A stretch of DNA of 64,000 nt, from assembly GCA_030220185.1 (NCBI GenBank), contig JASPKZ010007284.1:1-64000 (forward strand), read 5' to 3'. The notes under the pieces are model-generated. The model was not told the DNA's origin. It did no database searches and saw nothing but the letters and a program-made list of their open reading frames with translations. The DNA is from Diploptera punctata (lineage: Eukaryota > Arthropoda > Insecta > Blattodea > Blaberidae). The first letter of the stretch is position 1. Each line of letters starts with the position of its first letter. A program made the position numbers and the translations under genes. Below are positions 21,233-31,705 of this stretch, one piece after another.

Positions 21233-21906
21233 ATAGCAGGATATACTCTGCTGCATAAGAAAATAAATGAAGATTTAAGAAAGGAACTAAATATTTTCAA
21301 ACTAGTCCACCGCAGTGGTCTCGGGGTAGCGTGCTGCCTTGTCACGCAGCGGGCCCGGGTTCGATCCCTGGTCGGGACAGTTTTTCTGGGTGAGGTTTTT
21401 ATCGGGGTTTTCCCTCACCTGTAAGTCAAATGTCAGGAAAACGTTAAGGCCCAAACGGTCCCTGAAATCATATGGCCATCGCAATCATAATTCATATTCA
21501 TCTTAAGTTAAGCTTAGGATTAGGGACTCTCCTGGCGCATCATTATCATCATCATCACCCTTCATATCATCGGGGCAACGTAACCCGCCTTCCAGGCGCC
21601 CCATACTCAGAAGTGGGTTATAAGTACGCCAAGCCAGCAGAGAAACCAGGAATGTCGAAAGACAAACATGGGGCATTTGAAAAAAAAATATTTTCAAACT
21701 TACAGAACAAATAATTAAATATAGGAACGACTGAAAAGAATATATTGATAGTGCCAGAAGGAAGATTTCCAAAATTATTACTAAATTATAAACCGCACGG
21801 AAGGAGAAATGTTGGACGCCCACGCAGAAGATGGTCTGAACAATTTTAACAATTCTAGCTTTCATGAAACCGGAACGAGCCAACAGGCTTAATCCCTGGA
21901 TGATAA
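21232..21906 (+). mobile_element. LINE-C copy 2, interrupted by SINE-A copy 3
   Basis: The LINE reads from about 21232 (ATACTCTGCTGCATAAGAAA) to AGGAACTAAATATTTTCAAACT at 21303. It resumes at 21701 with TACAGAACAAATAATT and continues to the TTAATCCCTGGATGATGATG-type end. With the SINE removed it aligns with the minus-strand copy at 30365-30830, which has no SINE at that point. Confidence 0.85.
21304..21686 (+). mobile_element. SINE-A copy 3 with 14-bp target duplication
   Basis: Plus-strand full-length copy. The head contains box B GGTTCGATCCC, then comes the GACTCTCCTGGCGCA block, and the tail is eight A residues. aatattttcaaact flanks it at 21290-21303 and 21687-21700. It splits LINE-C copy 2. 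Confidence 0.95.
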
Positions 21907-21909
21907 TGA

Positions 21910-22278
21910 TGAAGTTAAAAAGAAAATTACCGGTTAATTAAATTATATGGTATATATTGCGACGAATCGAACATGGCGGCTGCTTGTCAATTTTTAATTT
22001 TGGTTATCAGGTGAACCCCATTTCTAATGAGCTGATTTCGTTGATGTTTGGACAGTATCTACCTCGGTTTATTTTATAATGAGTTTCGTTGTAAAATATC
22101 GAAAAACTGAGATCGCTAGAGGGTTTTTAAATGTTCGTTTCTGGTAAACACCTACACTTACTGACTTTAGAGAATAACAAATAGCGACTAAACACTGAAA
22201 ATTGGTATGTACAAATTTTCATAAATATCTGTTGCATGGTTCAGAAATGTATAAAGCACGAACGTACGCAGGCTGAAT
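21910..22278. other. Unassigned sequence
   Basis: No gene. A short TTGCGACGAAT motif at about 21957 recurs at 51.2 kb, which may mark an old shared repeat. Confidence 0.3.
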
Positions 22279-22290
22279 TTCTATATATCC

Positions 22291-22612
22291 ATCCATCCAT
22301 AGTAATTCTTCCCGAGGGTAGGTCTTTCACTGCAAGCACAACATTTTTTATGCTATGCTTTGCAGCTTTACTAGGGAATTATAGGTGTGGTAGCTTCCCG
22401 CTGCTTTCCACAGCGGCGAAGAATGATAAGGATGATGATGGCCGGATGATTTTTGGGAACCGTTGGGCCCTAAAGCTTCCTGACATTTGTCTTAAAGGTG
22501 AGGAAAAAAACCCCGAAAAAAATCCTCACCCAGGAGCCTGTCCCGACCGCGAATCGAACCCCGGCGCGCTGCCTGAGAAGGCAGCACGCCACCTCGAGAC
22601 CACAGCGGTGGA
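22291..22612 (-). mobile_element. SINE-B copy 2
   Basis: Minus-strand copy with tRNA-like head at the right end, the AAAGCAGCGGGAAGC body and the TGCAGTGAAAGACCTACC-type 3' end, finishing in three GGAT units. Approximate flanking repeats TTTCTATATA and TTTTTATATA suggest a target duplication that has since changed. Confidence 0.88.
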
Positions 22613-22720
22613 CTTTTTATATATAATGATAGAAAAATATGTGAACTTACCACATAAAATAGTTCGGAAAGTATGCTATAAGCTGAAAGTTAGATGGTAC
22701 GGATGGGTATGATTTTTAAT

Positions 22721-23114
22721 TTTTTTTTCTTCCAAATGCCTCAGGTTTGTCTTTCGACATTCCTAGTTTCTCTCCTGGCATGGCGTACTTGTAACCCACT
22801 TCTGAGGTTGGGGGGCGCCTGGAAGGCGGGGTTACGTTGCCCCGATGATATGATGGGTGGTGATGATGATAATTGTGCACCGGGAGAGTCCCTAATCCTA
22901 AGCTTAACCTAAGATGAATATAAATGATGATGATTGCGATGGCCATATGATTTCGGGGACCGTTTGGGCCTTAAAGTTTTCCTGACATTTGTCTTACAAG
23001 TGAGGAAAAACCCCGATAAAAACCTCACCCAGAAAAACTGGTCTGACCGGGGATCGAACCCGGGCCCGCTGCGTGACAAGGCAGCACGCTACCCCGAGAC
23101 CACAACGGTGGACT
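22721..23114 (-). mobile_element. SINE-A copy 4 with 11-bp target duplication
   Basis: Full-length minus-strand SINE-A lying about 100 bp from a SINE-B. The direct repeat tgatttttaat lies at 22710-22720 and 23115-23125. All SINE-A blocks are present. Confidence 0.95.
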
Positions 23115-23251
23115 TGATTTTTAATGTGGTCTACACTATTGTCAGCAACGTGCCCTTGAGATAGATTTACTAAAATGAGTACCAGAACGCATCTTTTGGA
23201 AGTTAAAACTTTCGTTACGCCGGGCAGACATCTCGTGCCGATTGTATAGAA

Positions 23252-23761
23252 AATGGGTCACCAATTGGCGGACCGCGGTCCGGATTCGGATCCTGGGGCT
23301 TTGGTTTGCGGACCGGTTAAATATCGAATTAATACAAATTTTGAAACCGATTAAATATCGAATAAAACCAATTTACTAAGTTTCATGTTATGATAGTATT
23401 ATTGTTGGCTCGATTGACAGTATTGCTTATGGTCGGAGATTCGACTGAAGATGGCCGGGATTCCGTTTGAAACTGATATTGTGAAAAACACGAAATTTGT
23501 GAGGTGACCATATGTTAAATTTATCATAAACTTATTAATAGTAATATAACTTATTAATAATGCTACTGTGCTGTATCCTTTTAGTATTTATCATGTTTTG
23601 TTTAATTTGTACAATTCATAGCCATAACATAATTTAAATAATTTCTTATAATATTAATTACTTAATAAAAGCTTCGTCGTTAAATCAACTGTGGTTCCGG
23701 ACCTCGACTGAATTTACTACTTTGAAAATGGACCTCCATGAAATCTAATTGGTGACCCCTG
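23252..23761. mobile_element. hAT-like non-autonomous element, 510 bp
   Basis: The left end, aatGGGTCACCAATTGG, and the reverse complement of the right end, CAGGGGTCACCAATTAG, form short inverted repeats. They are flanked by GTATAGAA (23244-23251) and GTATTGAA (23762-23769), a near-perfect 8-bp duplication, the size made by hAT transposases. GGACCGCGGTCCGGA near the left end is itself a palindrome. It is non-coding. Confidence 0.8.
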
Positions 23762-23907
23762 GTATTGAATGATAGGAGCATTTACGTCCTACTACTCCAA
23801 GGGGTTCCTAAGGCCTATAGTGGAATCAATTTACATTTTTCAAATTAAAATAACAGAGGAATAATTAAATTAAGTCATACTAAAATATGTTTTTACAAAA
23901 TAATATA

Positions 23908-24330
23908 TGTCGGCCGCGGTGGACTAGTGGTTATGCTCTTTGCCTCTGGTCCCGAGGGTCGCGGTTTCAAACCCGGCCGGGGTCGATGGATTTTTTAGGA
24001 TGGAAAAATCCTAGGAGCAAGTCCTCCGGGAGGGACTTTAAGACGTGGATCCCGAGTCTGAAGATTTTCAGGCTCGTAAAAGACCCTTAAGCCTGAATGA
24101 AAAGGCCTTTAAGCAAAATTTACCGAATTTTCCCGACCTAGTAGGCCTACCTTGGTTTCCTATATGTCAATATGAGGCGGAACGCTGACCACGGGCCACT
24201 TAAATGGCATCTATACGAGAACAAGTCTAACTAAAGTAGTATGGTTCAAATTCTTCCCTGTAGGGGGAGAGCGCCTAAATCTCTGTTAAGGGAAAACATG
24301 GGCTTACAAGTACAAAATAATTATATATCG
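23908..24330 (+). mobile_element. SINE-C copy 2 (tRNA-derived)
   Basis: The head CGGTGGACTAGTGGTTATGC contains box A and GCGGTTTCAAACCCGG contains box B. Full-length match to the minus-strand copies at 14.7 and 41.3 kb. Ends at ATGGGCTTACAAGTAC and an AT-rich tail. Confidence 0.9.
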
Positions 24331-24461
24331 GGTGAATCATAAGAGACAGATTATTTTTTATGCATAGTGGGATCACAATTGCGATTGATGCAGAACAAAT
24401 TGTATAGATCACTACTATATTTGGTACTTTTCAAGGTGAAATATTTTAATATAAGTAAAGT

Positions 24462-24775
24462 AAATGCTCGTGGCCGAGGCAAGAGGCCTTTGCGCAGAGC
24501 TAGAGGAACTTGCGCTGGTTTGAGACTCTGTGGGGAAGAAATTTTGTCATGGAATTTCGGCCAGTATAGGACCTGTGTCAACCTATCATCAAGAATAATT
24601 TGGGTAGTTGCAATAAGTATCAGCTCCAGGTTGAGAAAACCAGCTATAACTGATGAGGGACCCGACATGCTGACCACATATCACCCCATACTGACAGTAT
24701 GAGTCTACCTCTGTGATTAACACATGTAGATGTGAGGCCAGCAGTCCGCTGGTAGATCATGAAAAAAAAGTAAAC
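24462..24775 (+). mobile_element. SINE-D copy (tRNA-like head and body)
   Basis: The head GTGGCCGAGGCAAGAGGC and TGGTTTGAGACTC is a decayed version of the tRNA-like head at 16.1 kb. The body has TTTCGGCCAGTATAGGACC and runs to TGTAGATGTGAGGCC, ending in an A-rich stretch. The 8.1-kb copy shares the body. Confidence 0.7.
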
Positions 24776-24784
24776 CCTCTACTC

Positions 24785-25018
24785 GGGTACGGTTTAATGC
24801 CAGGTCGGGGGATGAGATTCCGTGAAGCTCCTTTATTGAAGGTCTGTGATGTGCGGGGATGCCGGCTGACCAGGCATGTTGTACCATCACAGCGGCAGAT
24901 AAAACGAAATGGATTACATGAAATATGAAGTAGTGCCCCACAAAGAGTGATCGAGACGAGAACTCGGGACCCAGAGGTTGAGGGCGCGTGTCTGACCACT
25001 TTGCGCCACAGAGCATCC
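24785..25018 (-). mobile_element. SINE-E copy 1 (tRNA-like head)
   Basis: The minus-strand head GTGGCGCAAAGTGGTCAGAC and GAGTTCTCGTCTCGATC resembles decayed pol III boxes A and B. The body has CTGTGATGGTACAACATGCC and a GGTCAGCCGGCATCC block, matching the copies at 29.5 and 58.3 kb. Confidence 0.7.
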
Positions 25019-25066
25019 TTTAAGTACTCAATATAAACTATACAATTAACACATAACCAACCCACT

Positions 25067-25226
25067 CCCACTATCGAACCCGTAGGTTCATAGCTGCGCG
25101 GACATAAGCTCTCCACACATCCCAATCCTGAGCTAATGTTTTCCAATCATCCCCTGTATAATCTACTTCCCTCTAATCATAGTTAATGTTATTCTCCCAC
25201 CTAATTCTCGGTCTACCAACTGGACG
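25067..25226 (-). mobile_element. LINE-B copy 3, short 3' end
   Basis: Minus-strand 3' terminal segment encoding the IRWENN, DYTGDDWK and RAYVRAAMNLRVR blocks with minor changes. Truncated at about 25226. Confidence 0.8.
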
Positions 25227-25358
25227 TTAACACATACGGTATGTATAAAAAAGTAATTTATTAATTTATCAGTATGTCACCAACAACTACAGTTGAATCA
25301 TAACCGAAGTAATAATTGAAACGTCTGCAGTAGTAAAATAAATTACGACCTACTAGCT

Positions 25359-25424
25359 AATACACGGCGTGAGCTCCTACGCCTAAATAAATTAAATGCG
25401 TTTTTATGTTTGGTTGAATAAGTG

Positions 25425-25458
<34 letters not shown>

Positions 25459-25712
25459 AATTTATATCGTAATTATTTTTTAGATACCCCATGATTATTA
25501 CCTGACATTGCCCGGGAATCTACTTATCCCGATCTTCTTGGCATCACTGATCTGAAAAACAAAAATTGTTATTGTGGGTTATCCATAAAAGATAGACATA
25601 TGCTGTCGCGGACGTTTTGTGTACTTTTTTGAGATATTCTATTCTGTGCTTATTCAGTTGGTGTATTTGTTATGGTTTAGGCAGCGTAAGTAATTTATCG
25701 GCCAAAAAGTTA
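25359..25712 (+). mobile_element. R1 repeat copy 4
   Basis: Starts at ACTAGCTAATACACGGCGTG, contains a (TA)n run at 25428-25455, GCCCGGGAATCTACTTATCC, and TTATGGTTTAGGCAGCGTAA near its end. Single-unit version of the longer copy at 16.8-17.8 kb. Confidence 0.7.
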
Positions 25713-25814
25713 CTTTCTTTAGTGCACCGATGCAATTTCTTTCTTTTTTAGCTCCGGCCCTACAGTATGTAGGGTAATACATATGTTATATAATTTAATT
25801 GTCCCAGAAAATTA

Positions 25815-26100
25815 TTTACATACATACATAGTGTTCTGCTCAAGAGCAGGTCTTTCACTGCAAACTCAGCATTCTCCACTCTTTCCTTAACTCAGCTTTC
25901 CTTTTTGTATCTGCATACAAACCATTTATTTTAATATTGTCTATCATCTGATGCCTTGTTCTGCCTCTAACTTTCTTTCCGTTGACCATTCCTTCTAGAG
26001 CATCCTTCAGCGGGCAGTTTCTTCTTAGCCAATGGCCAATCCAATTTCTTTTCCTCTTCTTTATGAGTTCCAGCATTATTCTTCTTTCACCCACTCATTA
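25815..26100 (-). mobile_element. LINE-D copy 2, 3' end with (ATGT)n tail
   Basis: A minus-strand frame of 79 codons at 25855-26094 encodes GERRIMLELIKKRKRNWIG, HWLRRNCPLKDALEG and RGRTRHQMIDNI, the C-terminal blocks of a LINE polyprotein. Downstream is TGCAGTGAAAGACCTGC, then GAGCAGAACACTATG, then ATGT units. That untranslated end is shared with SINE-B. 5'-truncated. Confidence 0.88.
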
Positions 26101-26199
26101 TTTAAATGAAGGAGAAAACACCATTGAAACCGGTAATGTAATTTTCGAGTCTTAAAGGACAAACACACATACAGAGAGACCCACACTATATATATATAT

Positions 26200-26420
26200 A
26201 AGACTGCAGAAAAGCGGTGGCTCCGTGACGCATGTATTCAAACACTCGCCCTCCACCTCTGCATCACGAGCTCGCTTCCGTCACCACATGCAGGGTCGTT
26301 GTGGATGAATCGAAGAGAGGGTAGTTTTTCGAAGCTTCTCCCGTTTTTTCCTGCCACTTTCATACTCATGTCATCCATTTATCTGTTCCTGTGGTGGTGC
26401 CATCACTCATCGTTGCATCA
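26200..26420 (+). repeat. Possible diverged SINE-E relative
   Basis: Contains CACTTTCATACTCATGTCAT and CTGTTCCTGTGGTGGTGCCATC in the same order as SINE-E copy 2. It also has a head with weak tRNA-like spacing. Similarity is patchy. Confidence 0.35.
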
Positions 26421-26514
26421 TCATGTGCGGAAACGTGTCGTTTTCCCGCTAGACGCACGCAAAACATCACAGCACACGTTAAACTCTTCCGCATTTTCAG
26501 CGCAAAAGACGCTG

Positions 26515-26745
26515 CATGTTCTCCCAACTTGACCCCGCTATGCTACTATCTGCGGGATTACATGAAATCCCTGATTTACGAGACCCAGTGACATCCTATT
26601 TGAAGATTTACTGGCGCGGGTTATGGCTGCAGCGGATATTGCAGGATCAAGGATTGGTGATCGTATGTACCAGAACATAATACTGTGGTGACGTAGGTGG
26701 TGGTCAAATCGAGCCATTCTTGTGGACTCAGACGACAAGCAGAAG
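26515..26745 (+). pseudogene. Mariner-like transposase C-terminal fragment
   Basis: Codons read CSPNLTPLCYYLRDYMKSL IYET, equivalent to the SPDLTPLDYYLWGYMK block of mariner-like transposases. A stop and frameshifts follow, then IEPFL near 26717-26731, which matches the usual C-terminal end. The catalytic third Asp region reads SPNL, so Asp is changed to Asn. No terminal repeats were found. Confidence 0.65.
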
Positions 26746-26873
26746 GCATCAGAGAGTGCTACTTGTGTTGTGGTATTTTGCGTGTAGCGGCAAAACGTTC
26801 GTTTCCGGACATGAGTCCCTATGCTAAACATAATCGTCTTGGTGCCCACTATACGTCCTCAAAGTTTGTAATG

Positions 26874-27316
26874 ACTATTTAACTCATGCCCCAAATGGGA
26901 GTCAATGACCAATCACGTTTCAATGATTTCTGTTTTACAACCAATCAGAGTCGTGTTTCACGAAAAAATTATCAGTGTTATAATTACCATATTAAAGAAA
27001 GCTCCTCCTTTTTAATATTCTGAAATAGTATGATCTAGTTGCAGTGATAAACAAAAGAAGCAGATGAAGCGTACCTATCGTTTCTCATTTGTTTTCAAAC
27101 ATCGCCGTTTACATTAGATATATATATATATATATTTTAAAATAACTACAGTTAAATAATGATCTGTGAGTAAACAGCTTAATTTTATTCGTTAAATAGT
27201 CCTAACAAATGCCACTCTTGATTTCCAAATTCTCTAGATAAATTCACTCCTCACTTCGTGAGTCGTGAATTTATCGATAATTTGGAAATCACTCGTGGCA
27301 TTACTTATGATAATTC
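26874..27316 (+). mobile_element. M-family repeat copy 2, internally deleted, with 89-bp terminal hairpin
   Basis: Begins GACTATTTAACTCATGCCCC and ends GGCATTACTTATGATAA. Two CCAAT boxes (GACCAATCAC, ACAACCAATCAGAG) lie 30 bp apart near the 5' end. The hairpin spans 27211-27299. Compared with copies 4 and 5 it lacks a central segment of several hundred bases. Non-coding. Confidence 0.85.
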
Positions 27317-27319
27317 AGT

Positions 27320-28190
27320 TACACCCTGTATATCGAGAAATGCTGTTACATTGTAATAGGACTTGATAACATCACATTTTGTTTACATTGTGATTTTAAT
27401 GTAATATGAGTGTGGGTAAAAAATTAAATCAACTAAACAATATTCTCGATGTAATGGTTTACAAAATGTTTTCTGAACAGTTGTGTATTCAATTGTTTAG
27501 AGAATAGAGATTTATAGGATATACTGTATATAGATCCTGACTTCTGTAACGTGGGCGGCATTCAACCTGCAGCGAATAATGCTATATTTCATCCGGAATA
27601 CACAGGATATTAGAACCTTACATTCGTTTTGCAATTATTCTTTTCCCCTTCTACCATACCGTGCCCATTTTCTCTCTAGGGGATGTGAAAGCACCCTTAA
27701 TTTATACTGAAACGTATAGCACAAGGAAGATTAGCTGCAAGGGACTTCACGTTAAATAAGATACGGGTTTGAGATTTTAAAATGTACCAAATTGCTTTAA
27801 AACAATATTCCACACGAATTAACACATACGCTATCCTCCAGGCACGTGATGGAATTGCCATCTCTTCACATGTGAAATAAACACAAATTTAATGCATAGC
27901 CTATGTAACGTATATAAATATCACTCCTCTGTTACACACAATCCACTTCTGTGAATTCAGATTTCGTTAATTCGAGTTTCCGGTCCTTCCGAACACATTT
28001 ATCTTCAACATGACGTGATATATGAAATAAAAAAAATAAAAAAATTGAAAATATAATATAGAATTTTTGTTTTTATACTCTTGCAGTTAATTTGTTATAG
28101 TATGTTATAATATCTGTAATATCTAAACTCAATTTGAAAAATTAAACTACAAATGTATTACATTTTTCAATAAATGTCTTACCTGAAATA
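27320..28190. other. Unassigned AT-rich sequence
   Basis: No gene, RNA or recognised repeat in about 870 bp. Confidence 0.3.
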
Positions 28191-28194
28191 ATAT

Positions 28195-29180
28195 TTTTTT
28201 CTTCTTCTTCTTGCAAGGATTGAATCTTTTGGTTCGTTCTGACTCCAAGTATTATAGCTGCTGTGTCCATCTTTTTCGTGGTCGTCCCCGATCTCTTTTT
28301 CCTCCTCTTGGTTGATTGTTCAGACTTTTCCTAGGCAATCTGTTGGTATCCATTCTGCAGACATGTTCATACCATTTTCTCCTATACTCTTCTATTTTAT
28401 CTGTCAAACTGAATATTTGTAGTTCTTTACGAATATCTTCACTCCGTGTTTTATCCATTAAAGTATATCCAGCCACAAATCGTAAATATTTCATTTCTGC
28501 TGCTTCTATTCTTTTAATTGACTTTATTCAGAGTCCATATTTCTGAGCCATACAATATTGCAGGTACAGCCAATGCTTTATAAAAATTTAAATGTGTTTC
28601 TTTTCTTACTTTCTTTCCCAGTGTTCATTTAAGGACGACACATAAATATTGAAATATTTGTAATTTATTATTTACGTCTTTTTCTCTGTTACAACCTAAA
28701 TATACACTAGATAATTGAAATATTTTACATGTTCTAGCGTTTTGTCATTTAGTACTATTTTCGTTATTTCAATTTCTTTGCCACGCTGGGCCATTACTTT
28801 AGTATTTGTTGAAGATATTTTTAGGTTGTAATCTTATGCAATATTATTTAATTAAAAATTGCTCTTTGTAAGTCATTCTCTGAAGAAGCCATTATTGTCT
28901 GATCATCAGAAAATATGAGTGTGTCAATACAGATTTTATCATTAGAATTTAAAGTTACTTGTCATTTTCTGACAACTGCGACAATATATAAATTGAAGAA
29001 AGTGGTTGAAAGACGGCATCCTTGTCGTAATCCTTGAATAATTACAATTTCGTATTTCGATTTTATTTTTTCCACTCTTTATTTTGAATTTGTATTTGGA
29101 TATATGCTTTGAATAGCTCTTATAATATGTTTTGGAAAGCCTCTTTCGGTTAATATGTTCCATGAAATATATCAATATTT
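28195..29180 (-). mobile_element. LINE-C copy 3, longest in the window, includes RT palm remnants
   Basis: The minus strand begins at about 29180 with a decayed finger/palm segment. It then has a GLRQGC-type motif B in a shifted frame, and an IFSDDQTIMAS block at about 28900-28914, the YxDD catalytic motif with both Asp kept. It continues to ILYGSEIW, then MKYLRFVAGYT and KRDRGRPRKRW (frame 28252-28494), and ends in (GAA)n. Frameshifts at several places make it a pseudogene. Confidence 0.85.
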
Positions 29181-29317
29181 GAATATCAATAATGTAAATT
29201 TAATATTCCTTCATTTACGCCTTCATTCAATTAAACGCATTCTTCTGAAGACATTTAATTCAATTGAATATCTAGTCTTACAGTTATCTATGTAAATTGC
29301 ATACTATGTTTTAGCTT

Positions 29318-29632
29318 ATCAGTAGTGCAAGCAGTTAGACGCTCGCCTCTCACCGCTGTGGTCCCGAGATCTAGTCTCGATCATTCCATGGGTTTCTCGG
29401 TGGACAAAACGTAGTGGACAGGATTTCCACTGCCATGAATATAATTCAGTCAACTCTCAACACTCATCTTATCCGTTTCGTTTAACATCATTTCATTTCA
29501 TGTGTCCCTGTGATGGTGCATCTGGCGTGGTCGGCCGGCATCCTTGCAATTCACAGAACTTCAATGTAAGCGGCTTCATCGCATCTCATCCCTCAACCCA
29601 GACCTGTTTCGGAAACGAGTTGTTAAGTTTTT
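29318..29632 (+). mobile_element. SINE-E copy 2
   Basis: Head GCAAGCAGTTAGACGCTCGC followed by GATCTAGTCTCGATC (box-like). Body TGTCCCTGTGATGGTGCATC, GGTCGGCCGGCATCC and CATCTCATCCCTC, ending near GGAAACGAG. Matches the copies at 24.8 and 58.3 kb. Confidence 0.7.
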
Positions 29633-29677
29633 AACTCATCTGTTTTTTTTAACTCGGTAATCAATACTTAACATAGA

Positions 29678-30271
29678 CCTATTAAAATGCACAATATTTT
29701 AAGTATTGATCTTCTTCTTCTTCTTCACTTCCTGGTTTAGACAAGAGTTGCCTGTTCCGTCTTCACTAATAGATCTAAGATCATCTCTTCCGAGGATGTC
29801 CGACATCTCTTCTTCCTCTTGGAAAATAATGGAAGATTTTATTTGGTAATCTACTTTCTTCCATTCTTTCTACATGTTCTTTCCACTGTATCTTGTTGTT
29901 AAATATATTTTCTTTTATTGAGTAGATCTGCAGTTCTTCACGGATATCCACGTTTCTTAGCTGGTCCAAAGGCTGCACTAGAATGGACCAGCTAAAAAAC
30001 GAGGATATCCGTGAAGAACTGCAGATCTACTCCATAAAAGAAAATATATTTAACAACTAGAAACATGGAAAGAACATGTAGAAAGAATGGAAGAAAGTAG
30101 ATTACCAAATAAAATCTTCCATTATTTTCCAAGAGGAAGAAGAGATGTCGGACGTCCTCGGAAGAGATGGATGGTCTTAGATCTATTAGTGATGACGGAA
30201 CAGGCAACTCTTGTCTAAACCAGGAAGTGAAGAAGAAGATCAATACTTAAAATATTGTACATTTTAATAGG
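29678..30271. repeat. Near-perfect 290-bp inverted repeat (palindrome) holding two LINE-C ends
   Basis: The left arm is 29678-29967, the right arm 29985-30271, and the spacer 17 bp. The arms differ by about a dozen substitutions and three small indels. Each arm carries a LINE-C 3' fragment (left on minus, right on plus) with KEHVERMEESRLP and PRGRRDVG blocks and a (GAA)n tail. About 34 bp of non-LINE flank outside the tails is also mirrored. Confidence 0.93.
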
Positions 30272-30361
30272 ATTAATTGTTTGTATTTCCAATGAGATTT
30301 ACCTCGAAGATAAGATATTAGGGCATTACCAAGGGCTATACAGTTGCACCCTGTGTTATAA

Positions 30362-30830
30362 TTCATCATCATCATCATCCAGGGATTAAGCCTGTTGTCT
30401 CGTTCCGGTATTCATGAAATCTACAATTGTTAAAATTATTCAGACCATCTTCTGTGTGAGCGTCCAACATTTCTCCTTCTGTGCAGTTTATAATTTAGCA
30501 ATAATTTTGGAAATCTTCCTTCTAGAATTCTATCAATATATTCTTTCCAGTCGTTCCTATATTTAATTATTCTGTCTGTAAGTTTAAAAGATTTAGTTCC
30601 TTTCTTATATCTTCATTCCTTTTCTTACCCAGCAGAGTATTTCTTGCTATATTTCTTAAAAAATCTCATCTCAGCTGCTTCCAATCTTTGTTCTTGTATT
30701 TTAGTGATCGTCCAACATTCTGATCCATATATCAATACAGGAACAGCCATTACTTAGTAAAATTTAATTTTTGTTTCTTTTCTTGTGTTTTAAGGGTTCT
30801 TTTAATAGTGCCTGTGTTATAATTATAACG
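30362..30830 (-). mobile_element. LINE-C copy 5
   Basis: Reverse complement aligns with LINE-C copy 2 (21.2-21.9 kb) over most of its length, including AACGACTGGAAAGAATATATTG and GGAGAAATGTTGGACG, ending in TCCCTGGATGATGATGATG. It preserves the uninterrupted site where copy 2 has a SINE-A. Coding capacity is broken by stops. Confidence 0.82.
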
Positions 30831-31017
30831 TCAAATTAAACATTTTTATTTTATTTTTTAGAATATTTAATTTAAATTAATCATATATACTACGTTGGAG
30901 AGTATATTTTTCTGTATTCGTAATTGACGACAAATATTACAATTATAGGTCTGTAATTTGCAATAACATAAACTAAGGTCAACACGTTTTATATAAGTAA
31001 ATTCGCCTAAAGACTAA

Positions 31018-31140
31018 TTAACTAACTCACTGGCACTAACTAATACATAGGTTCATAACCGAGCTGATAAGCTCGTCGTACATCCTTATCGTGAGCTAAT
31101 ATTTTCCATTCATCACCTATGTAACGTACTTCCCTCATGT
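31018..31140 (-). mobile_element. LINE-B copy 4, short decayed 3' end
   Basis: Minus-strand segment with the GAGTTAGTTAATTAG tail and the degenerated terminal coding block. About 120 bp. Confidence 0.65.
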
Positions 31141-31149
31141 TTGCTTCTT

Positions 31150-31635
31150 CAAAAACGAATTATGGAATATACTCTCTATAAAATTACTAACAGTAGTAGG
31201 AAAAAATTGCATCGCTGAGAATCGAACCAAAAAACTCGATGTAACTATGTTTCTCAGTTGTTTAATGCCTCATGACTTAATCTCCTCCTACAGAGTATTG
31301 TACTCGCAATGTCGTACTCTTTAGTTACATTGGATATAAATTAGGTCCAAAACACTATTTATGCTGAAGACAAACGGGAAACAGGACATACTCAGAGTAT
31401 AGTGTTACAGGGAACAAAAAAGGTATTATATTTTGCGGATTGGATAGTCGTTCTAGAAAGAGAAAATGACCATAGAAATGTGCTGAGCGTGAGAGGAGAA
31501 TAGGGGAATAATAAAAATGTTTGTAGTAAATGTCGGAAAATATTAATCGATGTAACCAGACAGTACAGTAAGGCAGTGTGTAACAATAAATAAATAAATA
31601 AATTAATTAATTAATTAAATCATATATATATATAC
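31150..31635. other. Unassigned sequence
   Basis: Contains GAATCGAACC near 31210, the reverse complement of a pol III box B, so a decayed tRNA-like repeat is possible on the minus strand. Otherwise nothing recognised. Confidence 0.3.
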
Positions 31636-31640
31636 TTTAG

Positions 31641-31705
31641 AGACTCGAGTTCAAATCCCGACTCAAGCATTCATTTTTCTTTTCATATCATATATATATA
31701 TAACA
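31641..31705 (+). mobile_element. tRNA 3'-half retroposon fragment sharing its flank with the 51.8-kb tRNA-like locus
   Basis: GAGTTCAAATCCCGACTC is a T-arm with box B, followed by AAGCAT. The next 30 bases, CATTTTTCTTTTCATATCAT and a (TA)n run, closely match those after the tRNA-like sequence at 51809-51878. The 5' half is missing. Confidence 0.6.

Noticed and set aside
21472..21883. 80- and 126-codon frames
   Set aside because: They cover SINE-A copy 3 and the LINE-C around it in the wrong frame.
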